Shown here piece by piece: positions 36,201 through 45,200 of a stretch of 64,000 nt of DNA; positions within the stretch are counted from its first letter, which is position 1, and each line of letters starts with the position of its first letter. The notes beneath the pieces are model-generated. The model was given only the letters and a program-made list of their open reading frames with translations, was not told the origin of the DNA and made no database searches. Location: IMG/VR virus record IMGVR_UViG_3300030202_003023, positions 1 to 64,000 of that record. One strand, 5' to 3'. Source of the stretch: a virus. A program made the translations under genes and the position numbers.

Positions 36201-39200
36201 GTCATTATCTATTTGACCAAGACGTTTTTTAATTTCAGCAATTCTATCAGCTTTGTTGATACTAAAATAAGTAGCATCTGCAGTTTGTGACGCTGCTTCT
36301 CTTGCTTCAGTATTAGCCTCTGAAACTAATTCATTAAATACATCATATACTTCATCAAAAGCTGTTTTGCTTATTCCAAATAAATCAGCAAAAAACTGCT
36401 TTATTTTACCTAATAATGTTTTAGCTCTTTTAGATTTTACACCTTTTAATTTTTCAACAAACTTAGGATTAGCCAATTCTGCAAGAAGTTCATCTATATT
36501 ATACGTACCGTACAAATTAATATCTGTAAAATTGTACATATCAAATGCACCTAATACTTCTTGAACTTCTTTAAGTATACTTTGTAATCTTTTAACTGCC
36601 TCAATTTGTTTTTTAGTAAGTTTAGAAAGCTCGTTTTTCTTTACGCTATCTGTTATATAAGCCGTAACCCCATGTATAAATTCATGCAGTATAAGTCCAC
36701 TTAGTTCTGATTTTAAATTTGATTTTTTATTAGAAACTTGATACCCAAAGAATGCAACATTTATGTATATTTTATTTTCTTTGAGTTCAAATATTCCAGC
36801 TGCATTTTTGCCAGCTTTAAAATCTGTAGCAAATTCTACTTTAACCCCTAATTTATTAGCAGTACCTTTAATTAAATTCCAAAGTGTTTTACTTAACCCT
36901 GATAAAGACAGCTTATTGCTTATTTCATCAGCTGTGTATTCTTTATTTGTTTCTATTCCATATTCAAGAAGCTTTTTTTCTCCTATTTTAGCATTTTCTT
37001 TTATATCAAATTCTTCTTCTACTTCTTCCCTTATCCAACCTTTTTTACGTTCTAAAGTTTCTTTAATCTCTTCTTCACTAAAGCCTGCATCTCTAAACTC
37101 ATTTTCAATTTCTTCTTTTTCTTCATTAAGTCTTTTTTCAACTTCTTTTTCTATAGCGTCATTAATAGATTTTTTAGGTCCTGTTTTTTCTTCTTCTTCT
37201 AATTTTCTTAATTCTTCTTCTAAGGCTTGACGTTCTTTTTCAAGTTCATCTATTTTTTCATCACGCTCTTCTTTTAGACCTTCTTTAGTTTGTTCTGTTT
37301 CTTCTTCTGGTTCTCTACCAGTTTCTTCACCTGTAGGACCTGTCTTTTCTTCTTCAGTTTCTTCTGTTGTTTCTTCTGTTGTTTCCTCTTCTGCTGTAGT
37401 ACCTGTTTTTTCTTCGTTGTTTCTAGAATTGTTTACAGATTCATTTGCTGCTGCTTCTTCTTCTTCTGAATAAGCGGCTGCTGCGGCTGCTGCTTCAGCT
37501 TCTGCTTTCTTTTTAGCTGCTTCTTTAAACGCGTCTTCTACTACTCTATATGCTTTTTGTCCTTTTTTACTTGTAAGCTTAGCTAGTTCTTTATTATTAG
37601 CGTCTATTAATTCATTTAATAAGATAATTTGCATTTGATGCCCTACAGCACCAGCAGAGTTTACTGCAACTTCGTTTAATATTTTATTATCATCTTGTGC
37701 GTCTATACCTAGAACACGCTTTTCATCAGTCTGTTCTCCTGTTTTAAATGATTCATCTTCTTTTAAGAATGCATCATACTTAGCTTTTTCTTTTGCTAAA
37801 TCATTTTCAAGCTTTGCTTTTCTTCTTTCAAGTTCTGCTACATGTGCAGGAGCTTCTGCAATTTTTTCATTAATTGCTGTTTCTGTTGATTGAATTGCAG
37901 ATAGAATTGCACTTATTTTAACTAGATTATCTAGCTTTTCTTTGCCTCTAGTACTTAATTCATTAAATCTTGGGATGTTCGCTCTTTCTTTTATAAGACC
38001 GTCTTTTTGCTTAGTCAAATTATCAGAATAGTACCTGTTCCAGTATTGGAATGAAGTAATAGGTCTTACTGTACTAGGCTGGTATTTTCTTCTATTTCTT
38101 TTATAGTCTTTTGATACTTTGGCCATTTCACCCTTCATTCTAACTAATCTTTCTCTATAGTTAGGAGCAAAGGCTTGCTTTTCTTCTTCTGTAGCATTGT
38201 CAATAGCCTCAATTAAATTGTCAACACTTGCTTGACCTATTGGCTCAGTACCGTTTTCAGCATGTGTAAAAGCAACGTTAAAAGCATTTTCAGCTTCAAC
38301 TTCTTGGGCCATTTTTTCATCGTTATTTAACAATGCGCTGTTTAACTTCATACCAGCAGCGGTCATTTTTTCAAACCCTTCTTGTGCTACTCTTATTTGT
38401 TCTTCTTCTCTTTCTCTTTCTTCTTTACCGCCAACAAGAGGAAGATTTGTTCTTTTTAATCCTGCTCTACTTGCTTGCATTACTCCAGCACCTAAAGCAC
38501 CAAATAACGCACTAGTCCACAGTTCTCCACTCTTCATGTATTTACTGTAGCGATCTCCTGCGTCTTCTTTGGATATAAGACCTGCATCTGCAAGTGCGTG
38601 ATATCTACTTTCTTCTCCAACTATGTGCTGATAAGCTTCTTCAGCACCTTCAGTAAGCATATCAAAACCATACATTGCACCAATTTGTGCTCTATTAAGC
38701 ATGATTTTTTGATTAGCCATTCCAGCTAACTTAGGGTTTGAAAATTTTCCAGCTTTACCAAAAACTCCAGCACCTATTGAATATTGAAATATATCTTGAA
38801 GTATTAAATTGTAGTTCTTTACGTAAGTTCTACTAGCTGCTTTTGATGCTAAATAGTTAGCTTCATCATAACCTGTACCTCTTTGAAATGCTTCATTTCT
38901 TACTCTTTCCCAAAGCTGATGGCTTTCCATCATGTTTTCCATGTGTCTAGAAACAAAAGCTTGTCCAAAAACAGACATTCCTTTCATTACTGCTGCTCCT
39001 TTTACACCTTTAGCAGTAAGACCCAGAGCTTTACCTATCATTCCTAAACCTCTAATAGTACCTACTGCAGGTATCATAAGTGAAAGTGTAGAACCTACAG
39101 ACACACCATTACTTAACCACCAACCTAAACTACCTTCATCTTGTGCTCCAAATATTGGAAAGTGTTCTCTAGACCCTTCTTTCATTGAAGTACCTAAATT

Positions 39201-39569
39201 AGATAACCAGTTACCCCAATTAGTAAGATCTTTGTTATACATACCTCGCAGCCCTTCAATGTCTCCAAGATAACCAACGCCTTCAATTATACCTCCTAAC
39301 ACTTCTGCCCCTAATTGTGCACTAAAGTTTTTCCATTTTTCTGGTGCGCTTTGTGCTTCTCCTAGTTTGTAAGGAAGATCTCCAGAAAATATATTTACTT
39401 GTCCTCCTAACTTTTCTGCTACTTTTTCAAAGTCAACTCCACCAGTCATTTCTTTTACTTCTCCTGGAAGTAAAGAAGGACTTGTTTTAATTATACTTTT
39501 TCTAGAAACGTTCTTTGCGTATTCTTCTGCTAGTTTATCGTGTAATCCTAGTTTTTTATTATCTCCCAT
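27228..39569 (-). CDS. giant polyvalent virion protein: zincins, L,D-transpeptidase, lytic transglycosylase, PD-(D/E)XK nuclease (4113 aa)
   Basis: A multi-enzyme 'polyvalent' protein, thought to enter the host with phage DNA. Domain order seen: hydrophobic helices (~150-370); Ala/Glu/Thr-rich and coiled-coil region (~685-855); zincin HEFIH (962-966); an MHEIQND element (~2330) of a kind common in polyvalent proteins; zincin HEYAHH (2821-2826); a single hydrophobic helix (~3020-3045); YkuD-type L,D-transpeptidase with SNGC (3237-3240, C3240 nucleophile); lytic transglycosylase with E3361 in GQESSF and SVGITQT; a short hydrophobic patch with basic flank (~3520); PD-(D/E)XK nuclease with D3719, D3733 and K3735; and zincin HEAFH (3973-3977). 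The peptidoglycan domains suggest wall penetration; the nuclease could attack host DNA or process ejected DNA. One intact frame. Domain roles are inferred from motifs. Confidence 0.85.
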   Translation of the reverse strand: MGDNKKLGLHDKLAEEYAKNVSRKSIIKTSPSLLPGEVKEMTGGVDFEKVAEKLGGQVNIFSGDLPYKLGEAQSAPEKWKNFSAQLGAEVLGGIIEGVGYLGDIEGLRGMYNKDLTNWGNWLSNLGTSMKEGSREHFPIFGAQDEGSLGWWLSNGVSVGSTLSLMIPAVGTIRGLGMIGKALGLTAKGVKGAAVMKGMSVFGQAFVSRHMENMMESHQLWERVRNEAFQRGTGYDEANYLASKAASRTYVKNYNLILQDIFQYSIGAGVFGKAGKFSNPKLAGMANQKIMLNRAQIGAMYGFDMLTEGAEEAYQHIVGEESRYHALADAGLISKEDAGDRYSKYMKSGELWTSALFGALGAGVMQASRAGLKRTNLPLVGGKEEREREEEQIRVAQEGFEKMTAAGMKLNSALLNNDEKMAQEVEAENAFNVAFTHAENGTEPIGQASVDNLIEAIDNATEEEKQAFAPNYRERLVRMKGEMAKVSKDYKRNRRKYQPSTVRPITSFQYWNRYYSDNLTKQKDGLIKERANIPRFNELSTRGKEKLDNLVKISAILSAIQSTETAINEKIAEAPAHVAELERRKAKLENDLAKEKAKYDAFLKEDESFKTGEQTDEKRVLGIDAQDDNKILNEVAVNSAGAVGHQMQIILLNELIDANNKELAKLTSKKGQKAYRVVEDAFKEAAKKKAEAEAAAAAAAYSEEEEAAANESVNNSRNNEEKTGTTAEEETTEETTEETEEEKTGPTGEETGREPEEETEQTKEGLKEERDEKIDELEKERQALEEELRKLEEEEKTGPKKSINDAIEKEVEKRLNEEKEEIENEFRDAGFSEEEIKETLERKKGWIREEVEEEFDIKENAKIGEKKLLEYGIETNKEYTADEISNKLSLSGLSKTLWNLIKGTANKLGVKVEFATDFKAGKNAAGIFELKENKIYINVAFFGYQVSNKKSNLKSELSGLILHEFIHGVTAYITDSVKKNELSKLTKKQIEAVKRLQSILKEVQEVLGAFDMYNFTDINLYGTYNIDELLAELANPKFVEKLKGVKSKRAKTLLGKIKQFFADLFGISKTAFDEVYDVFNELVSEANTEAREAASQTADATYFSINKADRIAEIKKRLGQIDNDIKAIKSDYAKRIKAAPSKIEAKAEEPSTKTEKIGEKQIKRDFEKLNKAKTNLEKLNIINRINTNVAKGAVLTEAQKNTIKKIEKELEAEGYETSIEEGQEYKEGMEVIATFVPSDEIEEGKEIITFVTKPQINKNGKKVQTAEVTVSVGSKPKSNKNTGIPEEEAGDVSSLIKQAEEAKAKREGVTPEAVQEGIAEEEATDASDLIAQAERIAKKREEENRKNTIKHDDVLVTAVSTEIGTPNNPTNDEINTEIEDGPNFIVETGYGIAWRSTNLENTKDKSLFRNPEEAIALTQFFEDPNINVEDYGAQLYVDPVLLEEWATKFKKDSQKSIIANKIKNKEPLTDEELGIVPVRGAIINKKGERVLVNGVKLNMEVHDTTFPRWYGLPEDKQEIARAEVVEIKKAVIESVYTGKQAYVEFEGQRSGTLMKDPLNERYFKNLELVLNVVPEDIKFIAGAKAAPGQKTGIYIDSNKNKVEELDNVSSTPGAIYALVQRGNGEAFPLRLFTPDLIIEEINLIYDIYVKTLQDKNTYKESLSKHTDLLNYIKTSSNKRISGLIDLVDVEVTSLQDLLSMLVFEGKYTKTLGGGRLLSSPAGIQAGGTWIPTNVFLTEKGKESFVRALSKKRRQINIDKLSDPVYKAFIVNNNLVQTTVKEGLQQNRDGKSNLFKQPTVLFSKVEIADSSVSASGFNFKTKSEEVTKEEVTETEETTTDTATEGYNFNPTNISEEKRQEAKEYVLKELGDPISIEFEDGDKVTFEFSNKIIYHSLDIAKQNLRKEVDASYDLEKKLLIGLNKLAEENQATTDTTTEQKPGTRKDFKVGDKFNWNFDGTIEVTVVAVDNDSVTTSYIDQNGKKREKKQGKIGLLNSLNNTKEGIFTELGQPTSLETTEVVDTSSTESIIETSRDVSEAYPEREDFDIELGKKLQNLFEKLYPEITLTIAENPVWETESTSVLNQEVLDFASTNEIEEMKAREYYEKLINRLTTPTRFSKKSIQKAIRSVANEGVELRKIKLTDKEIESLEKQNKYTKESAGLKSFKILAEKYKKQRIALSAPIKLDGVKGPELNILNTVRESIKVDNPKLKSITAEDFIKEVQVFLDAGFVLGFAQEKQYLTYRLDQTFNRTAGVRHRKVSLRYNDEFFNMHSHFPLSPSAWGNITYFNSKPLSSEESTEGMPLSEEMAFINEMESDKERYQDALAPDAVLMHEIQNDFFERLRESVKEQDPNKIRIGDYIRIMSEIKRYPVFLMDAFEDVLKEVRDWENTGIDQSTAIQDLTNWDKNFKIKAYRQRIAERVNLLSSSIKDNKKSVEIAKVRRENLKRFLRHLKEVQQSGKLNEIVDKHLPEGLTKNIRVSKEVNANIISDLLQGFNVVLDYYDNETSLDYLVPGELLFESKEVKIKYLEENPQTQISVDQFLRRGVAYQIKSGSNLEEDTYNLETGRMPARLFAKSRKQFAAALLAKIRKEAVRRIKLDNQEVLNAVIGNKNFAANNRYAALSDQEIEATFEKLFTEYNSLKEELEGNIEAKRKKIEAITKDKNNIEFTYANVLFHKLIQSVIKEKGKDFPIYFTGQQATMLTQGSERSAALYAGPEEVKKGLATKVGVMYLALKKIPGVKLQYVEEIPGLNRSGTISWESSGTQDRRTVTGGYRVDISGYEETAPLLYQRDAVGKIVGQANIEALTVLIDAANQKQDTLPHEYAHHYIRMWRSSPIVQEGIKRFGSEEALVEAIGKQAVEFVKTGKVGEALKWWQKFAKWILSKLTNQEVLDVLTDAVLTRQDLTSFNEKILEAQDTDRAEKEEVKSKEEKLRRAALEIEQEGISQRQRTITNQLEELKAVKHEKTLEALLDSNLTDAEIKQIMAEENLSSKEEVRAALKDEIVSQMNTKSALPKKPSLLQRIASAIKNMLIGFLITATLVSTSSFSVRNEQVGTYGYDNLVVNNLESFTSVKLSQDELNKLDNVTKITKANENTAAPYVIVDKSVGIAHLYEDGELVTSYQVGTGSAEGDKQTTLKSAYFNSSGVEVGLQKATYLENGTRYLRDGYTSKTNWSQGNKQTGAGIYTIDRKGKYKGDKAFFLKNEGGLNVPSILHKVPNSVVRKRKLNDKDSTNNRFSNGCFNFNVKSLEDLDARGLAPNSKVYVLPDNPNNKFEFVDNELVFRSRDSLVNRTPYSFESQPITIKANNLSQFHEFPETQKTIKGYIQTIANHKSDLMQMFPTVSNDIYNEIATLAYGILGQESSFGTYGGLRGHEGLLRDRAQVEINRITGRETRTPSVGITQTRIFSVPKKVRKKFNINKTEDLFGNYNNRNSALATMGILLDIYVNQTPSTRKSEFKTILPLLYSNQRKTAAKVFKGEKVTNEYVTNVLKYAEEVDVYLGTKEINNLQENSPLSPKDSTQIGMAGVLFLFRRKRREDTNIEEIDAEIDRLEREYKALNQRDLYIKAKLGIELEKIRVEMEAIPAESLAILEKMRADSKIVVLENENDDFYIHKNIPGKDTKFLQLIRVSKIVTPTTNRTAIMETGAALGRKVDRVVRDFFNEKLKSHTHYKLANKEEFEGFIEQLKVLRRRFEANNEHVVSDEITLHNTEMGIAGTTDLITIDNKGVWRIYDMKGQKGNRLKESYKSDPGTAKYDSTLNGKIKSERQKHKEQLSLYRMLMYKTYGVLAKNLEIIPIQLQYEENDTKTKVLDLKTSIEHTPSNDVLGYSITANSSSGKEHISVEDNKITHTPDVGLDGNPVGDVSDLLKAVEKKQSGIDEALSNLDALKKSTESKKQTPNTDEAFKVREAVDESTPITEEEIRKVEEIVPENMKVEVVKDYLRLLSGGRRVVGMFTDSMIKISTLAKTGDAFHEAFHGIFRTALTEAEQSELIEEAKSLFLGPLEEQIEDFQKRHKASREHAIRLFYEEQLADEFALFMKNPETYKAITPKTKHENLFKRLFTWLKEIIQRPKNYKTLFDKIQQGKFNKAESIDLMMQAGVIEQVNNITKKRC
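37010..37520 (-). repeat. low-complexity Ala/Glu/Thr-rich and coiled-coil segment inside the 4113-aa gene
   Basis: DNA of simple composition (GCTGCTG-like and CTTCTTCT-like triplets on the + strand) encoding an Ala run, Glu/Thr repeats such as TTEETTEETEEE, and then a long charged coiled coil. It probably acts as a flexible spacer separating the N-terminal hydrophobic part from the enzyme domains, and may vary in length between related phages through slippage. Confidence 0.7.
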
Positions 39570-39584
39570 TTAAGTTGGCTTCTT

Positions 39585-42248
39585 TTAATCTATTTTTAAT
39601 ATACCTGCTAAAAGTAATGTTAAATTCTTTGTTTCATTTACATCATTATAGCCTAATATAGGTCTATTTTTAATTGCACTTGCTAGTTCTTTTTCTGAGT
39701 TAGTTAAAGTAGTACCGCTAAAAAACTTATTTAGTATTTGATAAACTTGCCCTCCGTCAGGGTTACTATCAGTAGGAGGTAAATACATGTTTCTTGTATT
39801 TTCACCTTCTAAAGCTTTTGGTCTGGTATAGCTTAAATTATGTGCAAAAATTCTTGCAAACATGTCTGCATTTTTAGGTTTCATTTGTGCTCCTTTCATG
39901 TCTTTCATTACTTTACCTATTGATACTGGAATTTTTGATTGACTGTAAGTAAACATAGAAGGTGTTGCAGGATTAGAATAAGAAGTATATCCTCTAAAAT
40001 CATTTATTTTAAGCCCTATACCTTTGTTTTCTATCTCTGCACTTTCGTTAGCATCAAATAACCTGTTAAATCCTCTTATATTTAAAACACTTTTACTGTT
40101 ATCTGTTAGAGTTTGTAACCCTTGTATAGCAGAGGCTTCATCATAAGTACCTTGTCCTAAGTATGAATCATATAAATATTTCATCACACCAGATGCTTCA
40201 TTTGAATTTTCTTGTATTTGGTATTTTTTTACAGAGTTTTTAATTAGCGTACCATGTTCTGTGTATTGAGGACTGGTTGTAACTTCTAAAAATTTATCAC
40301 CTTCTACACCTATTCTAGTAGTAAATTTATTTTTATTTGCGACACCTTTTCTAAATGCTTTGTAACCATCATCAGTTGGGGATAACATTACTGGTAACCC
40401 TTCATCACTTATTTCAAATACTGTAAATTCAGCGTCAAAATTATCTCTTCCAAGTACATCACTTATATCATCAGCAGCTTTTGGATCTGTAGGCATCCAA
40501 ACTTTTTGAGGAGTTACAACAGTACCGTCTGAAAGTTCATCTCTTTTTTTAGCTATGTCATAAGCTATATTTTTTATATAGTCTAATGCATCATCTGAAT
40601 AAGCCATGGTTTTATCCACAGCACTGCCTTTTTCATCTACATAAGAATTAAGTACATCTCCAATTGCTCTAGCCACTTTATTAGGCTGTTTAGTATCTAG
40701 TGGTCCTCCATAATGAGGACCCATAGCGTCTGCAATAAACTGCATACCTTCTTTTGATTTAGTATCTATGCCCATTTCGTTCCACCTAAATACTTCAGAA
40801 CTGCCTCTAAATGCAATACCTTCTTCAGTTACTTCAGCAACGTTACCAAACAGTGCGCTTCCAGTAGTAGGAAAGCCGTAATTTTCTGAGCTATCAAATG
40901 TAAGATTATCAAAAAATTCAGTGTTACCTGCACTTGCTTCTTTTTCAATTAACTTATATATGTTATTTTTAACATAGTTCTCAAGTTTTTTTACATTATC
41001 TTTTCCATTTAATTTGATATGATCAAATGCACCATCAAATGCGCCTTCTCTTGCTAAAGTCATTCCTCCTTGTGAAGGTTTTTCTCTAACACTACCGTCT
41101 TTATTAAGTACTGCTTTACCAGTTGTAAGTGCTTTTATCTTGTCTCTAGACCCAGATATAGTTGGATCTTTGTCCATTTTATCATGTATCTGTGCTAGTA
41201 AAGACTGTGCTTGTACAGACGCGTTACCTTTACCTTCTGATGCTAGGTCTATTAAGTCCCAGTAACTAGTGTCTTCAAGAGTTCCTGATTGTGTTCTAGT
41301 TATTACACCATCTTGTGGGTTTTTTGGTTTTCCGCTTAGTTCATTTAATCCTTTATTAAAGCTTATAGTTGATTTATTATGTACTCTTTCTAATCCTGTA
41401 CGCACCATTTGGTCTAATACATATCTAGATCCATCTGTAATAGGTTTACCAAATCTATCTGTAGGAGTTTGTCCAGTTTTAACTAAATAGTCATAGTAGT
41501 CAACATCTTGTTGTCCTGCATTACTAGCTAAATAATCACTAAATCCTAAATTAGCAAGGCTTTGTATTTGAGCTGTATCTATTCCTCCTACTCCAACTTT
41601 CATTATTAGACCTTCTATATTTTTAAAGCCTTCATGGAAACTTGCAGAAGCATTATTGAAAAAAGCTTCTCTTGCTTTACGTCTATCAAGTTCTTTTTCT
41701 ACAAATAAATCTCCTATACTTGATACTTCTCCTGCAGTGTTTGTGTAGTTGCTTATTTGTTGTATTGCAGTTGCATAAGAAGGTGTAAATAGCTCTTTCT
41801 TTTTTCTTAACTCTGCAGCTTCTTCTTTTAATTTTTGTACAGCAGCTAAGTTTTCTCTTGCTATTTTTAATTTTTTATCTTGTTGTATTTTAGTTGCAAA
41901 TCTAAATGCTTCTCTAGCTATACTACTATCTGCAAGGTCTTTACCTAAAGTAGAATCAACAAATTTAGACACGTCTTCTTTTACTGAATCAACGTATTCT
42001 GTATCTCTACCTTTAAGAGCATCTTGATCAAAGCTTCCTAACAAGTCAATGCCAGCTTGTGTTTGGTCATATTGACCTTGTTTAGTTACACCTGCCTTTA
42101 ACAAAAGGTCTATAGGTAAACTTTCGTCTACAAAGTGACTCATTGGAGTACTTTGTCTAGGATTGTAAAAAGGATTTATAGCTCCTGCTCCCATAATTTT
42201 TTTTATTTTATCCAGTTGTTTTAAATCTAATCTTACCAGTTTTGTCAT
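39585..42248 (-). CDS. probable virion cargo/structural protein, 887 aa
   Basis: Not recognised by a catalytic motif. Mostly helical N-terminal half, with a coiled coil at about residues 110-150 (KLKIARENLAAVQKLKEEAAELRKKKELF region), and a mixed C-terminal half with Asn/Gly/Ser-rich loops. No membrane helix or signal peptide. It lies between the 1233- and 4113-residue proteins in the cargo cluster, so it is likely packaged or forms part of the internal tail structure. The start overlaps the upstream gene by 41 bases; an internal Met would shorten the overlap. Confidence 0.7.
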   Translation of the reverse strand: MTKLVRLDLKQLDKIKKIMGAGAINPFYNPRQSTPMSHFVDESLPIDLLLKAGVTKQGQYDQTQAGIDLLGSFDQDALKGRDTEYVDSVKEDVSKFVDSTLGKDLADSSIAREAFRFATKIQQDKKLKIARENLAAVQKLKEEAAELRKKKELFTPSYATAIQQISNYTNTAGEVSSIGDLFVEKELDRRKAREAFFNNASASFHEGFKNIEGLIMKVGVGGIDTAQIQSLANLGFSDYLASNAGQQDVDYYDYLVKTGQTPTDRFGKPITDGSRYVLDQMVRTGLERVHNKSTISFNKGLNELSGKPKNPQDGVITRTQSGTLEDTSYWDLIDLASEGKGNASVQAQSLLAQIHDKMDKDPTISGSRDKIKALTTGKAVLNKDGSVREKPSQGGMTLAREGAFDGAFDHIKLNGKDNVKKLENYVKNNIYKLIEKEASAGNTEFFDNLTFDSSENYGFPTTGSALFGNVAEVTEEGIAFRGSSEVFRWNEMGIDTKSKEGMQFIADAMGPHYGGPLDTKQPNKVARAIGDVLNSYVDEKGSAVDKTMAYSDDALDYIKNIAYDIAKKRDELSDGTVVTPQKVWMPTDPKAADDISDVLGRDNFDAEFTVFEISDEGLPVMLSPTDDGYKAFRKGVANKNKFTTRIGVEGDKFLEVTTSPQYTEHGTLIKNSVKKYQIQENSNEASGVMKYLYDSYLGQGTYDEASAIQGLQTLTDNSKSVLNIRGFNRLFDANESAEIENKGIGLKINDFRGYTSYSNPATPSMFTYSQSKIPVSIGKVMKDMKGAQMKPKNADMFARIFAHNLSYTRPKALEGENTRNMYLPPTDSNPDGGQVYQILNKFFSGTTLTNSEKELASAIKNRPILGYNDVNETKNLTLLLAGILKID

Positions 42249-45200
42249 ACTCGTAATTACTTAGAATATTATTAATGGCCTCAAGCTGTATGTCATTTAG
42301 CTTATCAACTTGGTTACTCATTCTTGTATCTTTTAATGCTCCTGCAGCATTTCTACCTAATCCAGCTAATCCAGAAGCAATAGCTTCTTGTGCTTTGGCG
42401 TCTGCCATTAGACCAAGTTCTGTTTCTTTATTGTCAACTCCAATGTTATATTGTTTAGCTTGATTAGCTATTTGAGTATTTGTAGTTTCTTCATCTACAG
42501 CAGATTGTCTTAGTATATTACCTAAATTTTGATCAATTGCTGCTGTACCTGCAGTCATTCCAGCTAATGCTGCTCCTGAACTCTGTGCTGTATTTCTAAC
42601 ATTTTCACGTTGTGTAGCTTGTGAATTAGCAGCATTTACTCTAGCAATGTTTCTTTGCTCTTCTAAACTAATAAAGTCTGGATTAAATTTAGCTAAATTA
42701 ATGTCTTCAGGTCCTCTAATACCTTGATATAAATTGTACAAATCTGGAGCAGAATTAGCAAAAGATCCAAAATATATTTGTGCGTTTCTTTTTCTTATGT
42801 CTGCTTCTTTTTGCCTTTCATTTTCTGCATCTAATAAAGCTTGTTTTCTAGCAGCATCGTCTGCTGCAGCTTGTCTTAGTTCTCTAGCATAAGATGTATT
42901 AGCTGCATTAGGGTCTGATACCTTTGTTGTTGGTGCAAAAACACCAGTAGTGTTTGCTGCAGTTCCTTTTATAGCATCAAAGTCTTTATATTTATCATAC
43001 GCTGCAGAGTATTCTGCTCCAAACCTGTCATCTAATCCGTATTTACTAAACATTCCAGGATCTGTTTTATAAGCGTGGTCAATTACTTGTTTAAGACGTA
43101 CTTGTGATACTGGAGGTAAAGTATATCCTTGTGCTGGAGTAATTCCTCCAATATTGTAAGATATTTTACCACCGTTTTTATATAACATTCCACCATTTTT
43201 TTGCGGCATCATTGATTGAGGCTGTTGCATTATAGACGGGTCCATTGTTCCTGCTCCCATATCTGCTTGTGGCATCATAGGATCTGTCATTGGCGTTTGC
43301 ATAGGACCTTGCGGTGCAGCTCCTTGTGGATTTAATTCATCCATTTTTGCTTGCAACATAGCCATCTTAGTTTCTTTTTGCTCCTCTTGTTGATTAGCAA
43401 GTGCGTATAGCTCTTGGTTCATTGCTCTTTTAGCAGCAGCGTCACCTTCTCTATCTTTGTATTTCTTTTTAACTTTCTTAGATATGTCTGCAAAGGTTTT
43501 TCCTTTTTTACCTTTAGGTCCAAATCTGTCTGAAAAAACAAACTTACCACCTTCTACTAAATCCATAACAGTTTCACCTTCTTCTACTGAAGCGCCTGGT
43601 CCTATAGGTACTCCCCCCATTGGGTTTTGTTCATGTGTTCCTCCGTTTTCAATAGCCGTAAAACCACCACTAGCCATACTTTTTATTTTTCTTTCTTGTG
43701 CTAACATTTCAGCCGTAGGTTCATTTCCAGACCCTGCGTTTGCTCTAATGTTATCCCACATCCCTCTTGGAGAATAAGAACCATCAGCTCTTTTTATCAT
43801 ACCGCCATTTTTCATTTGCTCATGCCCATAACCTTGTTCTTTAAGACTAAGGTGTGTTTCATAGTCATTAGCCATAACCATTTGACCGTCTTTGTACATA
43901 GGATGAGGTTTAAACCCTCCTTGCGCCATTTGTATTAATCCACCATACTGTCTTGTAAAATCTAATTGATTACCAGTATTAAAAGTATTTTGTATGTTGC
44001 CCATATTACTTAAATCTGTTGTTCCTGCTTGTTGCGGAGAAGTTATAATATTCTGTCCTGTATTACCTAAGTTAGTTGATGTCTCTTGAACTACACCAGG
44101 AGTTTCTCCAAGTCCTGCACCTGGACCTTCTGACATTGAAGCATTCATTCCTTCAGTTCCTGTAGGTTTCTTTATACTATTATAACCTAATCCTCCTAAC
44201 ATACCTGCAGCATCAGCGCCCATTTTTAATCTTACTTTTCCTTCACCACTAAGTTCACTACCGTGTGCAATACCTTCACCTAATCCACTAGAAATACTAC
44301 CTATACTATTACCTAATGTTGCTCCACCAGTTGCAACAGCTGAAACAATACCTGCAGCTGCTTGTCCATATCCCATCAAACTTCTTTCTTCTTCTGAAAT
44401 ATCTTTGTCTAAAGCACCATGTAATGAGTCTATTCCCATATTAACAACGTTACTTATTGCTGGAGGTGTAAAAGCACTAACACCACCTTTAATTGCACCT
44501 ACACTAGCTGCTCCAACTTTACTAAGTACTGTACCACCTTTATCCATCTGTTGTCTTTGTGCATTCATCAAAGCAACATATCTATTGAAATCCATGTTTT
44601 GCATATCTGTATCTTTTACAGTACCACCATAGGCTCTTTTATAAGGTACTTCGTTATATTGTAGATTTTTATATTGATCTGTTTGTAGCATGTAATCTTT
44701 AATACCATGTGGTCTACCTTGAAAATCTATATAAAAATATTCTGTAGGCCCAGGAGCACCAACAACTCTTTTAATAGAATTAGGAGTACCTGATCCTGTA
44801 GCTTGTGGTTGTGTTTGTGCTTGTGCTTGTGTAACTGGTTGTGTAGGCTGTATAGCTGGTTGTATAACTGGCTCTTTAATAACTTGGTCAACTACTTTTT
44901 CTTCTTCTTTCTCTTCTTTCTCTTCTTTATTGTATTCTTCCCAAGCGGTTTGTGAGTTTTTACCCCATATACCATCTAAAGTTCCATCATATAAACCTGC
45001 ATCTTTAAGTTTCTTTTGTTTTTCTACTATTTCAGGTGGTGCGTATTTAAATTTTTTTGTAGGTTCATCGTATTTAGGTAACATTACACCAGTCTCACTT
45101 CTCTTTACATATCTATCACCTTCTAAAGTTGTAGTAGGCTCTTCTATTTGTAAATTATGCTCAACGTCAGGAAGTATATTGTATTTAGCATTTAAGCTGT

